Positions 16,458 through 24,479 of a stretch of DNA of 27,158 bases are shown piece by piece. Numbering within the stretch: position 1 is the stretch's first letter; every line of letters starts with the position of its first letter. A program made the position numbers and the translations under genes. The DNA comes from Flavobacteriales bacterium UBA7878 (GTDB taxonomy: Bacteria; Bacteroidota; Bacteroidia; Flavobacteriales; Schleiferiaceae). The notes under the pieces are model-generated. The model was not told the origin of the DNA. It ran no database searches and worked only from the letters and a program-made list of their open reading frames with translations. The DNA is taken from assembly GCA_002501205.1 (NCBI GenBank), contig DLRW01000048.1:17755-44912 (forward strand), written 5' to 3'.

Positions 16458-16471
16458 TTATGCATGCATAA
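16458..16471. promoter_or_regulatory. Palindromic operator of the marR-fadN-fadA operon
   Basis: TTATGCATGCATAA is a perfect 14-bp palindrome centred about 44 bp before the marR start. It has the same TATGCATGCATA core as the fadE operator at 7804-7817. This is consistent with autoregulation by the MarR protein. Confidence 0.75.
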
Positions 16472-16525
16472 GAAATTGCAGCATTTCAATTTCCAGGAAT
16501 TGATCGGGAAATTAACTCAAATTAT

Positions 16526-17251
16526 TCAGGCTTGAGCCGCTCTCTGAAAATGAGATTGGCGCTCTAAGAGCGATACAGTTTCACTCTTAGCCATGCGTAA
16601 AAGCTTCGCACTACAGACTATGGTTAAAGCACTAAAGAAGCATAGGAGGGTATTGATTAGTATGCCTCTATCGGTAAGGAGTAGATTGAAAAAACCATCC
16701 TGATTAAAGAGAATCCAATTATTAAAAGGAGTAAAATAAATCAGGTAAAACAACCAACCCGATTGATACAGGCTGCCCATGATCATGCTTTGATCACCGC
16801 CTAATTTTTTCGACATCTGACGACGTTCCCAAAAAATATAAATGACCAGTGAGATGATGGCAACATAGTTTATCACGTAAACAACCTGACTTAAAACGGG
16901 CCAGTTTAACATTAGGAGATAAAGCGTTGCAAAAACCAAAAGGGTAAGTACGACCTGCGGTATTTTGAACCAGTGCTTCAATTCTTTCCACACGGTAAAC
17001 CAAAAACGGCGGGTCACCACCTTTTCATGTTCCTCCGCCACCTTGGACAAACCGAATATACCGAAGGATTTATAAACCTTATGAAATGCCTCTTTGAAAC
17101 TTAACCGGGGCTCTTCTTGCCACAGCTCCTCAACCCGCGAGGCAATATGATCTACCAATTCCAATCGCAATTCGAGATAACGAATATCCTTACGCTTGCA
17201 TAAAGCGTAAATTTCAATAAGCTCTTCTTGACTTACTCTGCGCTCTTCCAT
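16526..17251 (-). CDS. Membrane protein paired with PadR regulator (HAAS-like N-terminal domain)
   Basis: The 241-residue protein has a soluble helical N-terminus (about 1-75, with YLELRLELVDHIASRVEELW and FKEAFHKVYKSFGIFGL) followed by four to five hydrophobic helices at about 97-115, 120-140, 160-180 and 195-215. The N-terminus resembles the HAAS-type helical domain often encoded right after PadR regulators; I recognise this by pattern and context, not alignment. Its start lies 19 bp inside the padR gene, so the two are translationally linked. It probably acts as a membrane sensor or partner of the PadR protein. The function is unknown. It does not belong to the fad operon, which starts just downstream with its own promoter. 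Confidence 0.7.
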   Translation of the reverse strand: MEERRVSQEELIEIYALCKRKDIRYLELRLELVDHIASRVEELWQEEPRLSFKEAFHKVYKSFGIFGLSKVAEEHEKVVTRRFWFTVWKELKHWFKIPQVVLTLLVFATLYLLMLNWPVLSQVVYVINYVAIISLVIYIFWERRQMSKKLGGDQSMIMGSLYQSGWLFYLIYFTPFNNWILFNQDGFFNLLLTDRGILINTLLCFFSALTIVCSAKLLRMAKSETVSLLERQSHFQRAAQA

Positions 17252-17583
17252 TCCTCCTCATTTTTAAAAATTGCCGCTAAGGCACTGATATACAACTGCA
17301 CCTGGCTTTCCATTTCAGAAAGTAATTCCTTACTCTCCTTGGTGGCGGCCAATCGATAATATTTGCGCGGTCGACTCCCATCCGTTTTAAAAACAGACAC
17401 CAATAGTCCTTGCTCTTCCAGTTTATGCAATACCGGATACAAGGCTCCTTCATTCAATTTGATGACACCTTGGGTTCGCTCTTCCACCATCCGCGTAAGC
17501 TCATAACCATAGCTCTCGCCTTTCTCGGCAATCAAATGCAAAAGAATATCCTTTAAAAATCCTTTAATGTAAGATTTACTCAT
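17233..17583 (-). CDS. PadR-family transcriptional regulator
   Basis: This 116-residue protein matches the PadR N-terminal domain: GESYGYELTRMVEERTQGVIKLNEGALYPVLHKLEEQGLLVSV (about 22-64) contains the winged-helix DNA-binding part, and SRPRKYYRLAATKESKELLSEM (about 69-90) the wing and following strand. A short C-terminal dimer helix follows. It is the short PadR subtype. The gene overlaps the membrane partner by 19 bp. A perfect inverted repeat directly abuts its ATG and is likely its own operator. The ABC permease gene upstream ends 57 bp before it and might be another target, but it belongs to the TetR-controlled operon. Confidence 0.88.
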   Translation of the reverse strand: MSKSYIKGFLKDILLHLIAEKGESYGYELTRMVEERTQGVIKLNEGALYPVLHKLEEQGLLVSVFKTDGSRPRKYYRLAATKESKELLSEMESQVQLYISALAAIFKNEEEWKSAE

Positions 17584-17600
17584 ACCTCAGAAACTGAGGT
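17584..17600. promoter_or_regulatory. Inverted repeat abutting the padR start codon, likely PadR operator
   Basis: ACCTCAG (17584-17590), AAA, CTGAGGT (17594-17600) is a perfect 7-3-7 palindrome that touches the padR ATG (17581-17583). Upstream on the minus strand a TATTTTTA (near match to the -7 box) directly precedes it and a TTTTGG lies about 20 bp further up, so the repeat would span the transcription start. The leader would be very short or absent. Confidence 0.55.
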
Positions 17601-17640
17601 AAAAATACAAGGCTATTTTTAGAATTCCAAAAGGGACAGC

Positions 17641-18738
17641 TTAAGTTGTTTTCCGATAATTTAAAATCGCCCAGGAATTAGAGATTATAGCCATTAGTGC
17701 AATAATTCCAAACTGGGGTAAGAGATCCTTAAAGCCCGAGCCCTTCAAAACCACCAGACGCACCACCTCAATAAAATAGGTAACCGGATTTAAAGCCGCT
17801 ACCCATTGGGCCCATTCCGGCATGCTTTCGACAGCCGTAAACAAGCCCCCCATCAAAATGAATATCATCATAATGAAGAATGCCAAAGACATGGCTTGCT
17901 GCTGGGTTTCCGCATAGGTAGAAAGCATCATCCCAATCCCCAATACCGCTATCAAATACAAAAACAGGAAACTATACAAGGCCAAAATGGAACCGATGGG
18001 CACAATGCCATAGACCAATCGAGCCACGCCAAAAAGGCCCAGACTAAAAACAAAGAAGCCTATGATCAAGAAAGGAATGAGCTTACCTAAAATGAAATGG
18101 TATTTCTTAATTGGACTCACATTGATCTGTTCAATGGTTCCCACCTCTTTCTCTTTTACAATATTGAGGGAGGTCATATAGACCCCCACCATGGTCACCA
18201 ATAGCACCAATATCCCCGGTACCATAAAGGCCTGATAATTCAAAAAAGGATTGTACCAGTTTAGGCTTTCCACCTGAATGCCACCCGAAATATTGGCCTG
18301 CAACTTTTGGGCAAAGCGATTAATCACCTGATTGAGATAAGCACTCCCCACGGTTGCTTTCACCCCGTTAATGGCATTGGCTGATATGTTTAGAGAAGTT
18401 TTTTTAAAGTCAATAATCTCCTTCTCAAAATGTGCGGGAATTTCAAGGATAAGATCCGCCGTTCCTTTTTCAAATGCTTGATTAGCTTCTTCGAAGCTGT
18501 TAAAATCACCCACACTTATAAAATAACCGGAGGCTAAAATGGCCTCTTGCAAATCCTCCGCATAGGGACTTTTATCGAGATCCACCAGCGCGATATGGAT
18601 GTTCTTAATTTCATAATCTGCCGCCAAAGGCATGATCAGCAATTGTACCACCGGCATCATTAGGATCATCGTCAGAATACTGCGGTTGCGAAAGATCTGC
18701 TTAAACTCCTTTTGTAAGAGAAACTTCAAAATTCTCAT
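17641..18738 (-). CDS. ABC-2 type transporter permease (YbhR/YhhJ-like), second subunit
   Basis: The 365-residue inner-membrane protein has the ABC-2 permease layout: one N-terminal helix (about 21-38, after the cytoplasmic LLQKEFKQIFRNRSI), a large extracytoplasmic domain (about 40-170), then five helices, ending near INYRKTT. The motif NIVKEKEVGTIEQINVSPIKKYHFILGK (about 192-220) is the conserved cytoplasmic loop that contacts the ATPase. Its ATG overlaps the stop of the first permease as ATGA. It is the last gene of the tolC-led operon. With the first permease it should form the membrane channel of a drug or lipid exporter. Substrate unknown. Confidence 0.88.
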   Translation of the reverse strand: MRILKFLLQKEFKQIFRNRSILTMILMMPVVQLLIMPLAADYEIKNIHIALVDLDKSPYAEDLQEAILASGYFISVGDFNSFEEANQAFEKGTADLILEIPAHFEKEIIDFKKTSLNISANAINGVKATVGSAYLNQVINRFAQKLQANISGGIQVESLNWYNPFLNYQAFMVPGILVLLVTMVGVYMTSLNIVKEKEVGTIEQINVSPIKKYHFILGKLIPFLIIGFFVFSLGLFGVARLVYGIVPIGSILALYSFLFLYLIAVLGIGMMLSTYAETQQQAMSLAFFIMMIFILMGGLFTAVESMPEWAQWVAALNPVTYFIEVVRLVVLKGSGFKDLLPQFGIIALMAIISNSWAILNYRKTT

Positions 18739-19841
18739 GCCAGTCGGGTTTTAAATTTGCGGATACTCAAAGTGAGAAATACGGTGGTCATCCCCATTAA
18801 TACTAACATTTCTCGCCAGACGGAAGCCAGGCCTTGGCCCTTAATCATAATGGCTTGCACAATGATATAATACCACTTAGAAGGCACGATATTGGAAATC
18901 ACCTGTAAAGGCCAGGGCATATTTTCCAGGGGAAACATAAAGCCAGTTAGCATTACTGTGGGCAGCAACATGGCCATTAAGGAAATAAGCATGGCTGTTT
19001 GTTGCGAGGCGGTTGAATTGGATATAAGCAGGCCTAGTGAAAGGGCCGTCAATATTAAGAGCGCACTGGAAAGGTAGAGCAGGCCTAAACTTCCGGCGAT
19101 CTCCATATCCATCAGCAGCACACTTAAAATTAAAATTACTGTGAGGTTTACCAGCGATAAAAAGAAATAGGGCACCGCTTTGGCGATAATCACCAAGATG
19201 GGGTTAAAAGGTGAAACCAGCAGTACTTCCATAGTTCCGGTTTCTTTTTCACGCACAATGCTTACGGAGGTCATTAATACGCCCACCAAGAAGAGCACCA
19301 ATGCCATCACCCCCGGTACAAAATTGGTAGCTCCTTTCAATTCCGGATTGTAGATCATCCTGGTTTGGGTTTCAATCTGCAAGGGCCCTTGACCAGGCAA
19401 TAAATCCGATTTTTGATAATCCTGAATAATGGCAGTGGCATAATTCGTTAAGGTAGTGGCTGTATTCGGATCCGAGGCATCGGCAATAATCTGAATCTGG
19501 CTGCCTTCGGTCCGACGGCGATCCAGGCCAAAATTAGGCGGGATCATTACCGCTACCTTAACCTTACCTTGACGAAAGGCTTCCTCCACCTCAGCTTCAC
19601 TATTCAATAGCAAACCCTGAGAAAAACTGCGATTGGCCTGAATTTTTTGAATGAGCTCTTGAGCAGCCCAATCGCCCGACTGATCTACAATAGCAATGTT
19701 TACATTCTTAATCTCATTGGTGAGGGCAAAGCCAAAGAGCACAATTTGAGCAATGGGCATCCCGAAGAGCAGGAGCATAGTCTTAGGATCGCGGAATACA
19801 TGCCAGAATTCCTTGCGGATGAATATGATAAACTGCTTCAT
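18735..19841 (-). CDS. ABC-2 type transporter permease (YbhS-like), first subunit
   Basis: The 368-residue protein follows the same fold as its neighbour: FIIFIRKEFWHVFRDPKTMLLLFG at the start, an extracytoplasmic domain (about 40-165), and five C-terminal helices, with the coupling loop SIVREKETGTMEVLLVSPFNPILVI near 190-215. The start is placed at 19841 rather than an earlier ATG at 19889, because the upstream reading lies inside the ATPase gene and is not permease-like; this ATG is one base after the ATPase stop. The last four bases overlap the next permease (ATGA). Its pairing with a different second permease suggests a heterodimer. Confidence 0.88.
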   Translation of the reverse strand: MKQFIIFIRKEFWHVFRDPKTMLLLFGMPIAQIVLFGFALTNEIKNVNIAIVDQSGDWAAQELIQKIQANRSFSQGLLLNSEAEVEEAFRQGKVKVAVMIPPNFGLDRRRTEGSQIQIIADASDPNTATTLTNYATAIIQDYQKSDLLPGQGPLQIETQTRMIYNPELKGATNFVPGVMALVLFLVGVLMTSVSIVREKETGTMEVLLVSPFNPILVIIAKAVPYFFLSLVNLTVILILSVLLMDMEIAGSLGLLYLSSALLILTALSLGLLISNSTASQQTAMLISLMAMLLPTVMLTGFMFPLENMPWPLQVISNIVPSKWYYIIVQAIMIKGQGLASVWREMLVLMGMTTVFLTLSIRKFKTRLA

Positions 19842-19842
19842 C

Positions 19843-20580
19843 TTAATCGGATCTTTTCGCCCCGCGGGCCATTTCGTAAAACACCGCATCCATGCTGTCT
19901 ACCCCAAATTGCTTTTTCAAATTGCGGGGCGTATCCAGGGCCTTCATTTCACCATCTACCATCATGGAAATTCGATCGCAGTACTCTGCCTCATCCATAT
20001 AATGTGTGGTAACAAAAACCGTAATCCCTCGGGCCGCAGCCTGATGAATCAAATCCCAAAACTGCCGACGGGTAACCGGATCTACACCACCGGTTGGTTC
20101 ATCCAGAAATACCAATTTGGGCTCATGCATAATAGCCACCGAGAATGCCAGCTTTTGTTTCCATCCCAGAGGTAAGGAGGACACCAATTTTTTGCGCTCC
20201 TGTTCCAAACCCAGATTTTTAATGACTGCCTCCGAAGCCTCCTTCAATTCCTTTCGGCCCAAGCCATAAATTCCGCCGTAAAAACGAAGGTTTTCGGCCA
20301 CCGTCAAATCCTCATAAAGAGAGAACTTCTGACTCATATAGCCAATGTTCTTTTTGATGGATTCAGTTTCCCGATAAATGTCAAACCCGGCAATAGTGGC
20401 TTCTCCAGAACTGGGCTTGGATAAACCACAAAGCATGCGAATAGCGGTGGTTTTCCCAGCACCATTGGCCCCTAAAAAGCCAAATATTTCGCCTTTATAC
20501 ACCTCGAAGGAAATAGCATTGGTAGCAATAAAATCCCCAAAGGCCTTGCTGAGCTTTTCGGCTTTAATTACTACTTCCAT
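19843..20580 (-). CDS. ABC transporter ATPase, second of two (degenerate signature motif)
   Basis: The 245-residue nucleotide-binding protein has Walker A GANGAGKTT (37-45), Q-loop region YMSQKFSLY, Walker B LVFLDE with E161, and H193 in VTTHYMDEAE. The signature is LPLGWKQ (136-142) instead of LSGGQ. E. coli YbhF and relatives carry a similar LPLG-type signature in their C-terminal ATPase half, so this looks like the second half of a YbhF-type protein encoded as a separate gene. It overlaps the first ATPase gene by 17 bp. It powers export through the two downstream permeases. Confidence 0.9.
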   Translation of the reverse strand: MEVVIKAEKLSKAFGDFIATNAISFEVYKGEIFGFLGANGAGKTTAIRMLCGLSKPSSGEATIAGFDIYRETESIKKNIGYMSQKFSLYEDLTVAENLRFYGGIYGLGRKELKEASEAVIKNLGLEQERKKLVSSLPLGWKQKLAFSVAIMHEPKLVFLDEPTGGVDPVTRRQFWDLIHQAAARGITVFVTTHYMDEAEYCDRISMMVDGEMKALDTPRNLKKQFGVDSMDAVFYEMARGAKRSD

Positions 20581-21496
20581 CGCTCTTTTGCATTAGTTCA
20601 ATAAAGCAGTCTTCTACCCCGGCCTCAATGCTATGGGCTTCGAGATCCTGAAAGCCCTGGCTCCTTAAATCCGCCAATAAAGCTTCCATTCCCTGTGGGC
20701 TTTGTTCTTTGAAACTCAGGTGATGGTATTCACCAAAAGCATAGACCGAAGCCAGTTCAGGCTTATCACGCAGGCTATCCAAAAGCTGATTCATGCCTTG
20801 AGCCCGCAAAGCAAATAAGGGTCTGGGGTATTTCTCTTGTAAGCCTTTCGGCTGATCGATACTTAAAATATGCCCTTCTTGAATAAGCGCAATCCGGTCA
20901 CATAAACTGGCTTCATCCATATAGGGGGTAGAAACCAAAATGCTAATCCCTTCGGCTTGAAGCCCCTTTAGCATTTGCCAAAACTCCTTACGGGAAACAG
21001 CATCCACGCCGGTGGTAGGCTCATCCAAAAACAAGACTTTAGGTCGATGAATCAAAGCACAGCAAAGTGCCAACTTCTGCTTCATCCCTCCAGACAATTG
21101 CCCGGCCCTACGATCTTTAAAAGGCTCTATCTGAACGTAGATATCCTTGATTAAATCGTAATTAGCCTCAATAGTGGTTCCGAAAAGAGTGGCGAAAAAA
21201 CGCAGGTTCTCTTCAATGCTTAAATCTTGGTACAAGGAGAATCTACCAGGCATATAACCTACCGCACTGCGCAGGGCTCGCAAATCTTTGCGTACATCAA
21301 AACCTGCCACCTCCGCATGACCTTCATCCGGAAGCAATAAGGTAGTGAGGATACGGAAGAGGGTACTTTTTCCGGCACCATCAGGACCAATTAAACCAAA
21401 GAGCTCACCTTTTTCTACTTCGAAGGAAATATCCTTTAAGGCCTGAAGCTCTGGTTTCTGGTAGCGCTTGGAAATATGTTCTACGCGCACTTCCAT
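20564..21496 (-). CDS. ABC transporter ATPase, first of two (lacks the switch histidine)
   Basis: This 310-residue ATPase has Walker A GPDGAGKST (37-45), signature LSGGMKQ (134-140), Walker B VLFLDE with E159, and VSTPYMDEA where the switch histidine would normally be (P191). The remainder after about 225 is a C-terminal extension typical of the YbhF/RbbA type. The start used is the ATG at 21494-21496, which overlaps the stop of the membrane-fusion gene as TAATG; an ATG four codons earlier is less likely. Combined with the second ATPase, one site would be canonical and the other degenerate. Confidence 0.9.
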   Translation of the reverse strand: MEVRVEHISKRYQKPELQALKDISFEVEKGELFGLIGPDGAGKSTLFRILTTLLLPDEGHAEVAGFDVRKDLRALRSAVGYMPGRFSLYQDLSIEENLRFFATLFGTTIEANYDLIKDIYVQIEPFKDRRAGQLSGGMKQKLALCCALIHRPKVLFLDEPTTGVDAVSRKEFWQMLKGLQAEGISILVSTPYMDEASLCDRIALIQEGHILSIDQPKGLQEKYPRPLFALRAQGMNQLLDSLRDKPELASVYAFGEYHHLSFKEQSPQGMEALLADLRSQGFQDLEAHSIEAGVEDCFIELMQKSDGSSN

Positions 21497-22392
21497 TAGT
21501 CCGTCCACTTTACTTCGCCGTACATGCCAATTTTATAGCGACCATCATTAGGTAGCCGCACTTTTATGGCATATACCCGATTGGCTCTTTCATCTTTGGT
21601 TTGAATGCTCTTAGGGGTAAATTCCGACTGATCGCTAATCCAGCTAATCCGTCCTTCTGCCTGATGCATATCGCCATCCCCATTATCCGTTAAAACTTGC
21701 ACCGGCATATCCAATTTGATTTGCGCCAGCTGATCACCACTTACATAAGCACGCAGGTAAATAGGATCGAGAGCCGCAACTTTAAACAGAGGCTTTCCGG
21801 CCGCAGCTAATTCCCCTTTAAAACTATAGGTCTGAAGGATTCGACCAGCAATTGGACTTTGAACCACAGCTTTATCAATCTTCAAATCAATCTGCTCGAT
21901 TTGTAATTCCAGGGCTCTTACCTCCCGACGAACCGATTCATTGGCATCCTCCAATTTGTCCTGCAGGGCCACCAACTGTTCCTTAGTGTGAATTATCTGA
22001 AAATTGATATCATCTATTTGCTTGCGGGTAGCAGCATTGGCGGCCAATAATTTCTTCAGCCGTTTTTCTTCATAGTAGAGATTGCCAAGGGTGGCTCGTA
22101 AGGCGGCCGTTTGCTGTGCTACGCCTTGGGTATGCGACTCGGCCACCGCGATTTGAGCCATTAACTGCCTTTTCTGTAAATGCAAAGCCGTGGTGTCTAT
22201 CAAGGCTAAAACTTGTCCTTCTGTAACAGAGCTACCTTCCTGCAATTCCCATTTCTGAATTTCGCCATTGGCCTCGGAAGAGACAATGATTTCATCGGCT
22301 TCAAAATTTCCGGTGGCATCAAATTCGGCCTCAGAATTACTACAATTCGCAAAAAGAAAGAGGCTAGCGATAAAGAGTGTTATTTTTTTCAT
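21496..22392 (-). CDS. Membrane-fusion (HlyD-type) lipoprotein, YbhG-like
   Basis: The 298-residue protein begins MKKITLFIASLFLFANCSNS, a lipoprotein-like signal with C17, although asparagine just before the cysteine is unusual. After a biotinyl/lipoyl half (SSEANGEIQKWELQEGSSVTEGQVLALIDT, about 38-67) comes a coiled coil (about 70-165), the second lipoyl half (VVQSPIAGRILQTYSFKGELAAAGKPLFKV) and a beta-barrel domain. It should bridge the inner-membrane ABC transporter and the TolC channel in the periplasm. Its stop overlaps the first ATPase gene (TAATG), and it starts 17 bp after tolC. Confidence 0.9.
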   Translation of the reverse strand: MKKITLFIASLFLFANCSNSEAEFDATGNFEADEIIVSSEANGEIQKWELQEGSSVTEGQVLALIDTTALHLQKRQLMAQIAVAESHTQGVAQQTAALRATLGNLYYEEKRLKKLLAANAATRKQIDDINFQIIHTKEQLVALQDKLEDANESVRREVRALELQIEQIDLKIDKAVVQSPIAGRILQTYSFKGELAAAGKPLFKVAALDPIYLRAYVSGDQLAQIKLDMPVQVLTDNGDGDMHQAEGRISWISDQSEFTPKSIQTKDERANRVYAIKVRLPNDGRYKIGMYGEVKWTD

Positions 22393-22409
22393 GGCTTAAG
22401 ATTCTAGTT

Positions 22410-23672
22410 TTAGTTTCCCTGAGTGTTGGCATATTGATATTCGGACATCAACCTTTGCAGGCGATGAAGCTCCAAATCCTGACGAGTACGACTCACATTA
22501 TTCAAGCGACGTAAATACTCGCTGGTTTGCAGAGTACCTTCCTTTAATTGTACCGCACTAGATTCCAGAATTTCTTCTTGTAATTCTAGCAGACTTAGGT
22601 CCTTGCTCATCACCGAATCAAGGCGCTCCAAATCGGCCAGCTCTTGGGCCAATTGCAATTGAGTTTGGTACACAAAGCTCTCTTGCTGAGCGGATACCTT
22701 CGAATGCTCCAGCTTTAGAATTTTCTTTTGATTGCCGGCAGTATAAAAGTTACTGAAGTTCCATTGCAAGCGCAGTCCGCCGATATAATAGAGATCAAAA
22801 TCATTGTTCAACATATTTAAAGCAGGACGACCATAACCACCCTGGAAGAACAAACTGATTTGGGGAAGCTTTTGCTGATCCACCAAATCCCTTTGTAAGT
22901 CGATTGCCCTTTGCTGCTGGCTAAACAATTGCAATTCGGGACGATTAATCTCCACTGCTTGCGCACGGTTGCCCGGTTTTTCGAACTGAGCATTTTGGGC
23001 GGAGCGACCAATCATCTGGCTAAACATAGCGCGGTAGGCCTTGCCCATAGATCGCAAGTCAATTTGCTTCTGATCCAGCTTTAGCATTTCTGCTTTTATT
23101 TGCGCCAAATCCACGGAAGTGATTATTCCATTATCTAAAGCGGCCTGCATTTCCTTTTGTCTTGCCTCCAAATCAGCTCGAGTCAATTGCAATTGATTCT
23201 CCTGAATATCTAAAAGCATGATCCCGAAGTACAATTGAATTACCCGCTCTCGAATTTTATAGAGCTCCACTTGTACTTGCTTATCCTGAACAGCCATTTG
23301 AGCACGGGTCAAGTCCTCCTTACCTGAAGTCGTAAAAAGCGCGGTTAAGGATTGATTAAGCTCCCCATATACCCGGTACTGATCCTTACTCAATTCGGGG
23401 ATATTCATATTGGGAATCTGTATCGGTAAGGAAGTTACATCCGACTGATAAGTCGCCTGCCCCGCCAACTGAAATTGGGGCAAATAAGCCTTGCGCACAT
23501 TGGAAACGGAATAATTCTCCGACTGGGCTATTAAATCCAATTGTTTGACGGAAGGATAATTTTGCCGCGCCCACTGTAAACAAGAGTCGAGCGAAAGGGT
23601 CTGTCCATGCAGTCCAATCGACAGCAAAAAGAGCAGAAGCCCCCAATAGCTAATCTTCACTTTTCGATTCAT
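22410..23672 (-). CDS. TolC-family outer-membrane efflux protein
   Basis: The 420-residue protein has a signal peptide (MNRKVKISYWGLLLFLLSIGLHGQ) and the OEP architecture: two repeats of long amphipathic helices with short strand segments, seen in LSLDSCLQWARQNYPSVKQL (near 26-45) and SLFFQGGYGRPALNMLNNDFDLYYIGGLRLQWNFSNF in the second half. It forms the outer-membrane exit duct for the ABC exporter encoded after it. It leads the operon. A TetR-type palindrome fills the 48-bp gap to tetR. Length is normal. Confidence 0.9.
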   Translation of the reverse strand: MNRKVKISYWGLLLFLLSIGLHGQTLSLDSCLQWARQNYPSVKQLDLIAQSENYSVSNVRKAYLPQFQLAGQATYQSDVTSLPIQIPNMNIPELSKDQYRVYGELNQSLTALFTTSGKEDLTRAQMAVQDKQVQVELYKIRERVIQLYFGIMLLDIQENQLQLTRADLEARQKEMQAALDNGIITSVDLAQIKAEMLKLDQKQIDLRSMGKAYRAMFSQMIGRSAQNAQFEKPGNRAQAVEINRPELQLFSQQQRAIDLQRDLVDQQKLPQISLFFQGGYGRPALNMLNNDFDLYYIGGLRLQWNFSNFYTAGNQKKILKLEHSKVSAQQESFVYQTQLQLAQELADLERLDSVMSKDLSLLELQEEILESSAVQLKEGTLQTSEYLRRLNNVSRTRQDLELHRLQRLMSEYQYANTQGN

Positions 23673-23684
23673 CTTAGTATTTTG

Positions 23685-23704
23685 ATTTAATCATTTGTTT
23701 AATT
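23685..23704. promoter_or_regulatory. TetR-type operator before tolC
   Basis: ATTTAATCA (23685-23693), TT, TGTTTAATT (23696-23704) is an imperfect inverted repeat, seven of nine positions paired, in the 48-bp gap between the tetR stop and the tolC start. The left half is identical to the half-site of the perfect palindrome before tetR, and the right half corresponds to ATTAAACA, which also occurs before tetR. It probably lets the TetR protein control the efflux genes directly. No clear -7 box was found next to it. Confidence 0.65.
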
Positions 23705-23720
23705 CACAGTCAAAAAAATA

Positions 23721-24341
23721 TTAGTCGGCCCGCAGCATACTTTGCACCCATATTGGAATCAAGCGCTTTCGCTCTTCCACCATAGCTGTAAACTCCGCAT
23801 CCTTTAATCCGCCAATATGCTTAATGATAGGCGCCGCCATAAATGGAAAAACACAGAACGACATCAAATTGAGTACAAATTGCAGGAAGGGCATTGGTCC
23901 AATTTTACCTTCGGCTTGCAGGTCTGCATACTGCTTCACGAAATACGATTCCAATAAAATAGATCTTAGATTGATATGCTTGATCACCTCCGCCCCTTGG
24001 CCCTGCCTTAATTCGGTTAGCATAAAAATGGGGAGGTCGGGTTCCTGACTAAAGAGTTTCAGATAGCGCTCGGCAATCAGCTCCAGTTTTTCTTCAAAAC
24101 TCGAATCCATATCATTAAAAACACCCGACATCGAATGCATAAACTGCTGCATCGACTCGAGCATGATGATTTCAAAAAGCTTTTGCTTGGAGCGGAAATA
24201 ATAATTCAAGAGCGCCAGGTTGATACCTGCTTCCTCCGCGATATCCCGCGTTTTGGCCCCGGCAAATCCCTTGCTATGGAAGACCTTTCGTGCTGCTTCC
24301 TTGATTTTCAATTCTGTGCTTTCGTCCGTTTTGGGGGCCAT
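23721..24341 (-). CDS. TetR/AcrR-family regulator of the efflux operon
   Basis: The 206-residue protein has the TetR HTH at the N-terminus: IKEAARKVFHSKGFAGAKTRDIAEEAGINLALLNYYFRSKQKLFE (about 12-56). The C-terminal ligand domain is helical (LRSILLESYFVKQYADLQ, FLQFVLNLMSFCVFPFMAAPII). The start is set at ATG 24339-24341 (MAPKTDES), since the earlier ATG at 24389 lies in the operator/promoter region and gives an unrelated hydrophobic tail. Its position before tolC, MFP, ATPase and permease genes resembles E. coli CecR (YbiH) with ybhGFSR. It likely represses itself and the exporter until a toxic compound binds. Confidence 0.88.
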   Translation of the reverse strand: MAPKTDESTELKIKEAARKVFHSKGFAGAKTRDIAEEAGINLALLNYYFRSKQKLFEIIMLESMQQFMHSMSGVFNDMDSSFEEKLELIAERYLKLFSQEPDLPIFMLTELRQGQGAEVIKHINLRSILLESYFVKQYADLQAEGKIGPMPFLQFVLNLMSFCVFPFMAAPIIKHIGGLKDAEFTAMVEERKRLIPIWVQSMLRAD

Positions 24342-24357
24342 TACCTTAAATCTTAGG

Positions 24358-24389
24358 CAAATGTAAAGCATAAAAAAGGAATTAAACAA
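24358..24389 (-). promoter_or_regulatory. Promoter of tetR
   Basis: On the minus strand a perfect -7 box TACATTTG (24358-24365) and a -33 TTG (24387-24389) are 21 bp apart. The start of transcription would lie about 10 bp before the tetR ATG. The -33 element is inside the operator cluster, so repressor binding would block polymerase. Confidence 0.65.
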
Positions 24390-24412
24390 GAGATTTAATC
24401 AAATGATTAAAT
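24381..24412. promoter_or_regulatory. TetR operator cluster before tetR
   Basis: ATTTAATCA (24393-24401), AA, TGATTAAAT (24404-24412) is a perfect 9-2-9 palindrome. A third half-site ATTAAACAA (24381-24389) lies next to it and covers the -33 box. The same half-sites make up the site before tolC at 23685-23704. The region is therefore likely bound by the TetR protein, perhaps as two overlapping dimers. Confidence 0.7.
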
Positions 24413-24479
24413 TTTGGAGACGATAGACGGTAGATTTTAGATGCTAGACTAGGTGATGCCGCAATAAAAGATAGGCCTA

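Noticed and set aside
16488..16513. Hairpin AATTTCC/GGAAATT as terminator of the padR/membrane gene unit
   Set aside because: The 7-bp A+T-rich stem has a 12-nt loop and no T-run after it on the minus strand; it also overlaps the likely upstream part of the marR promoter.
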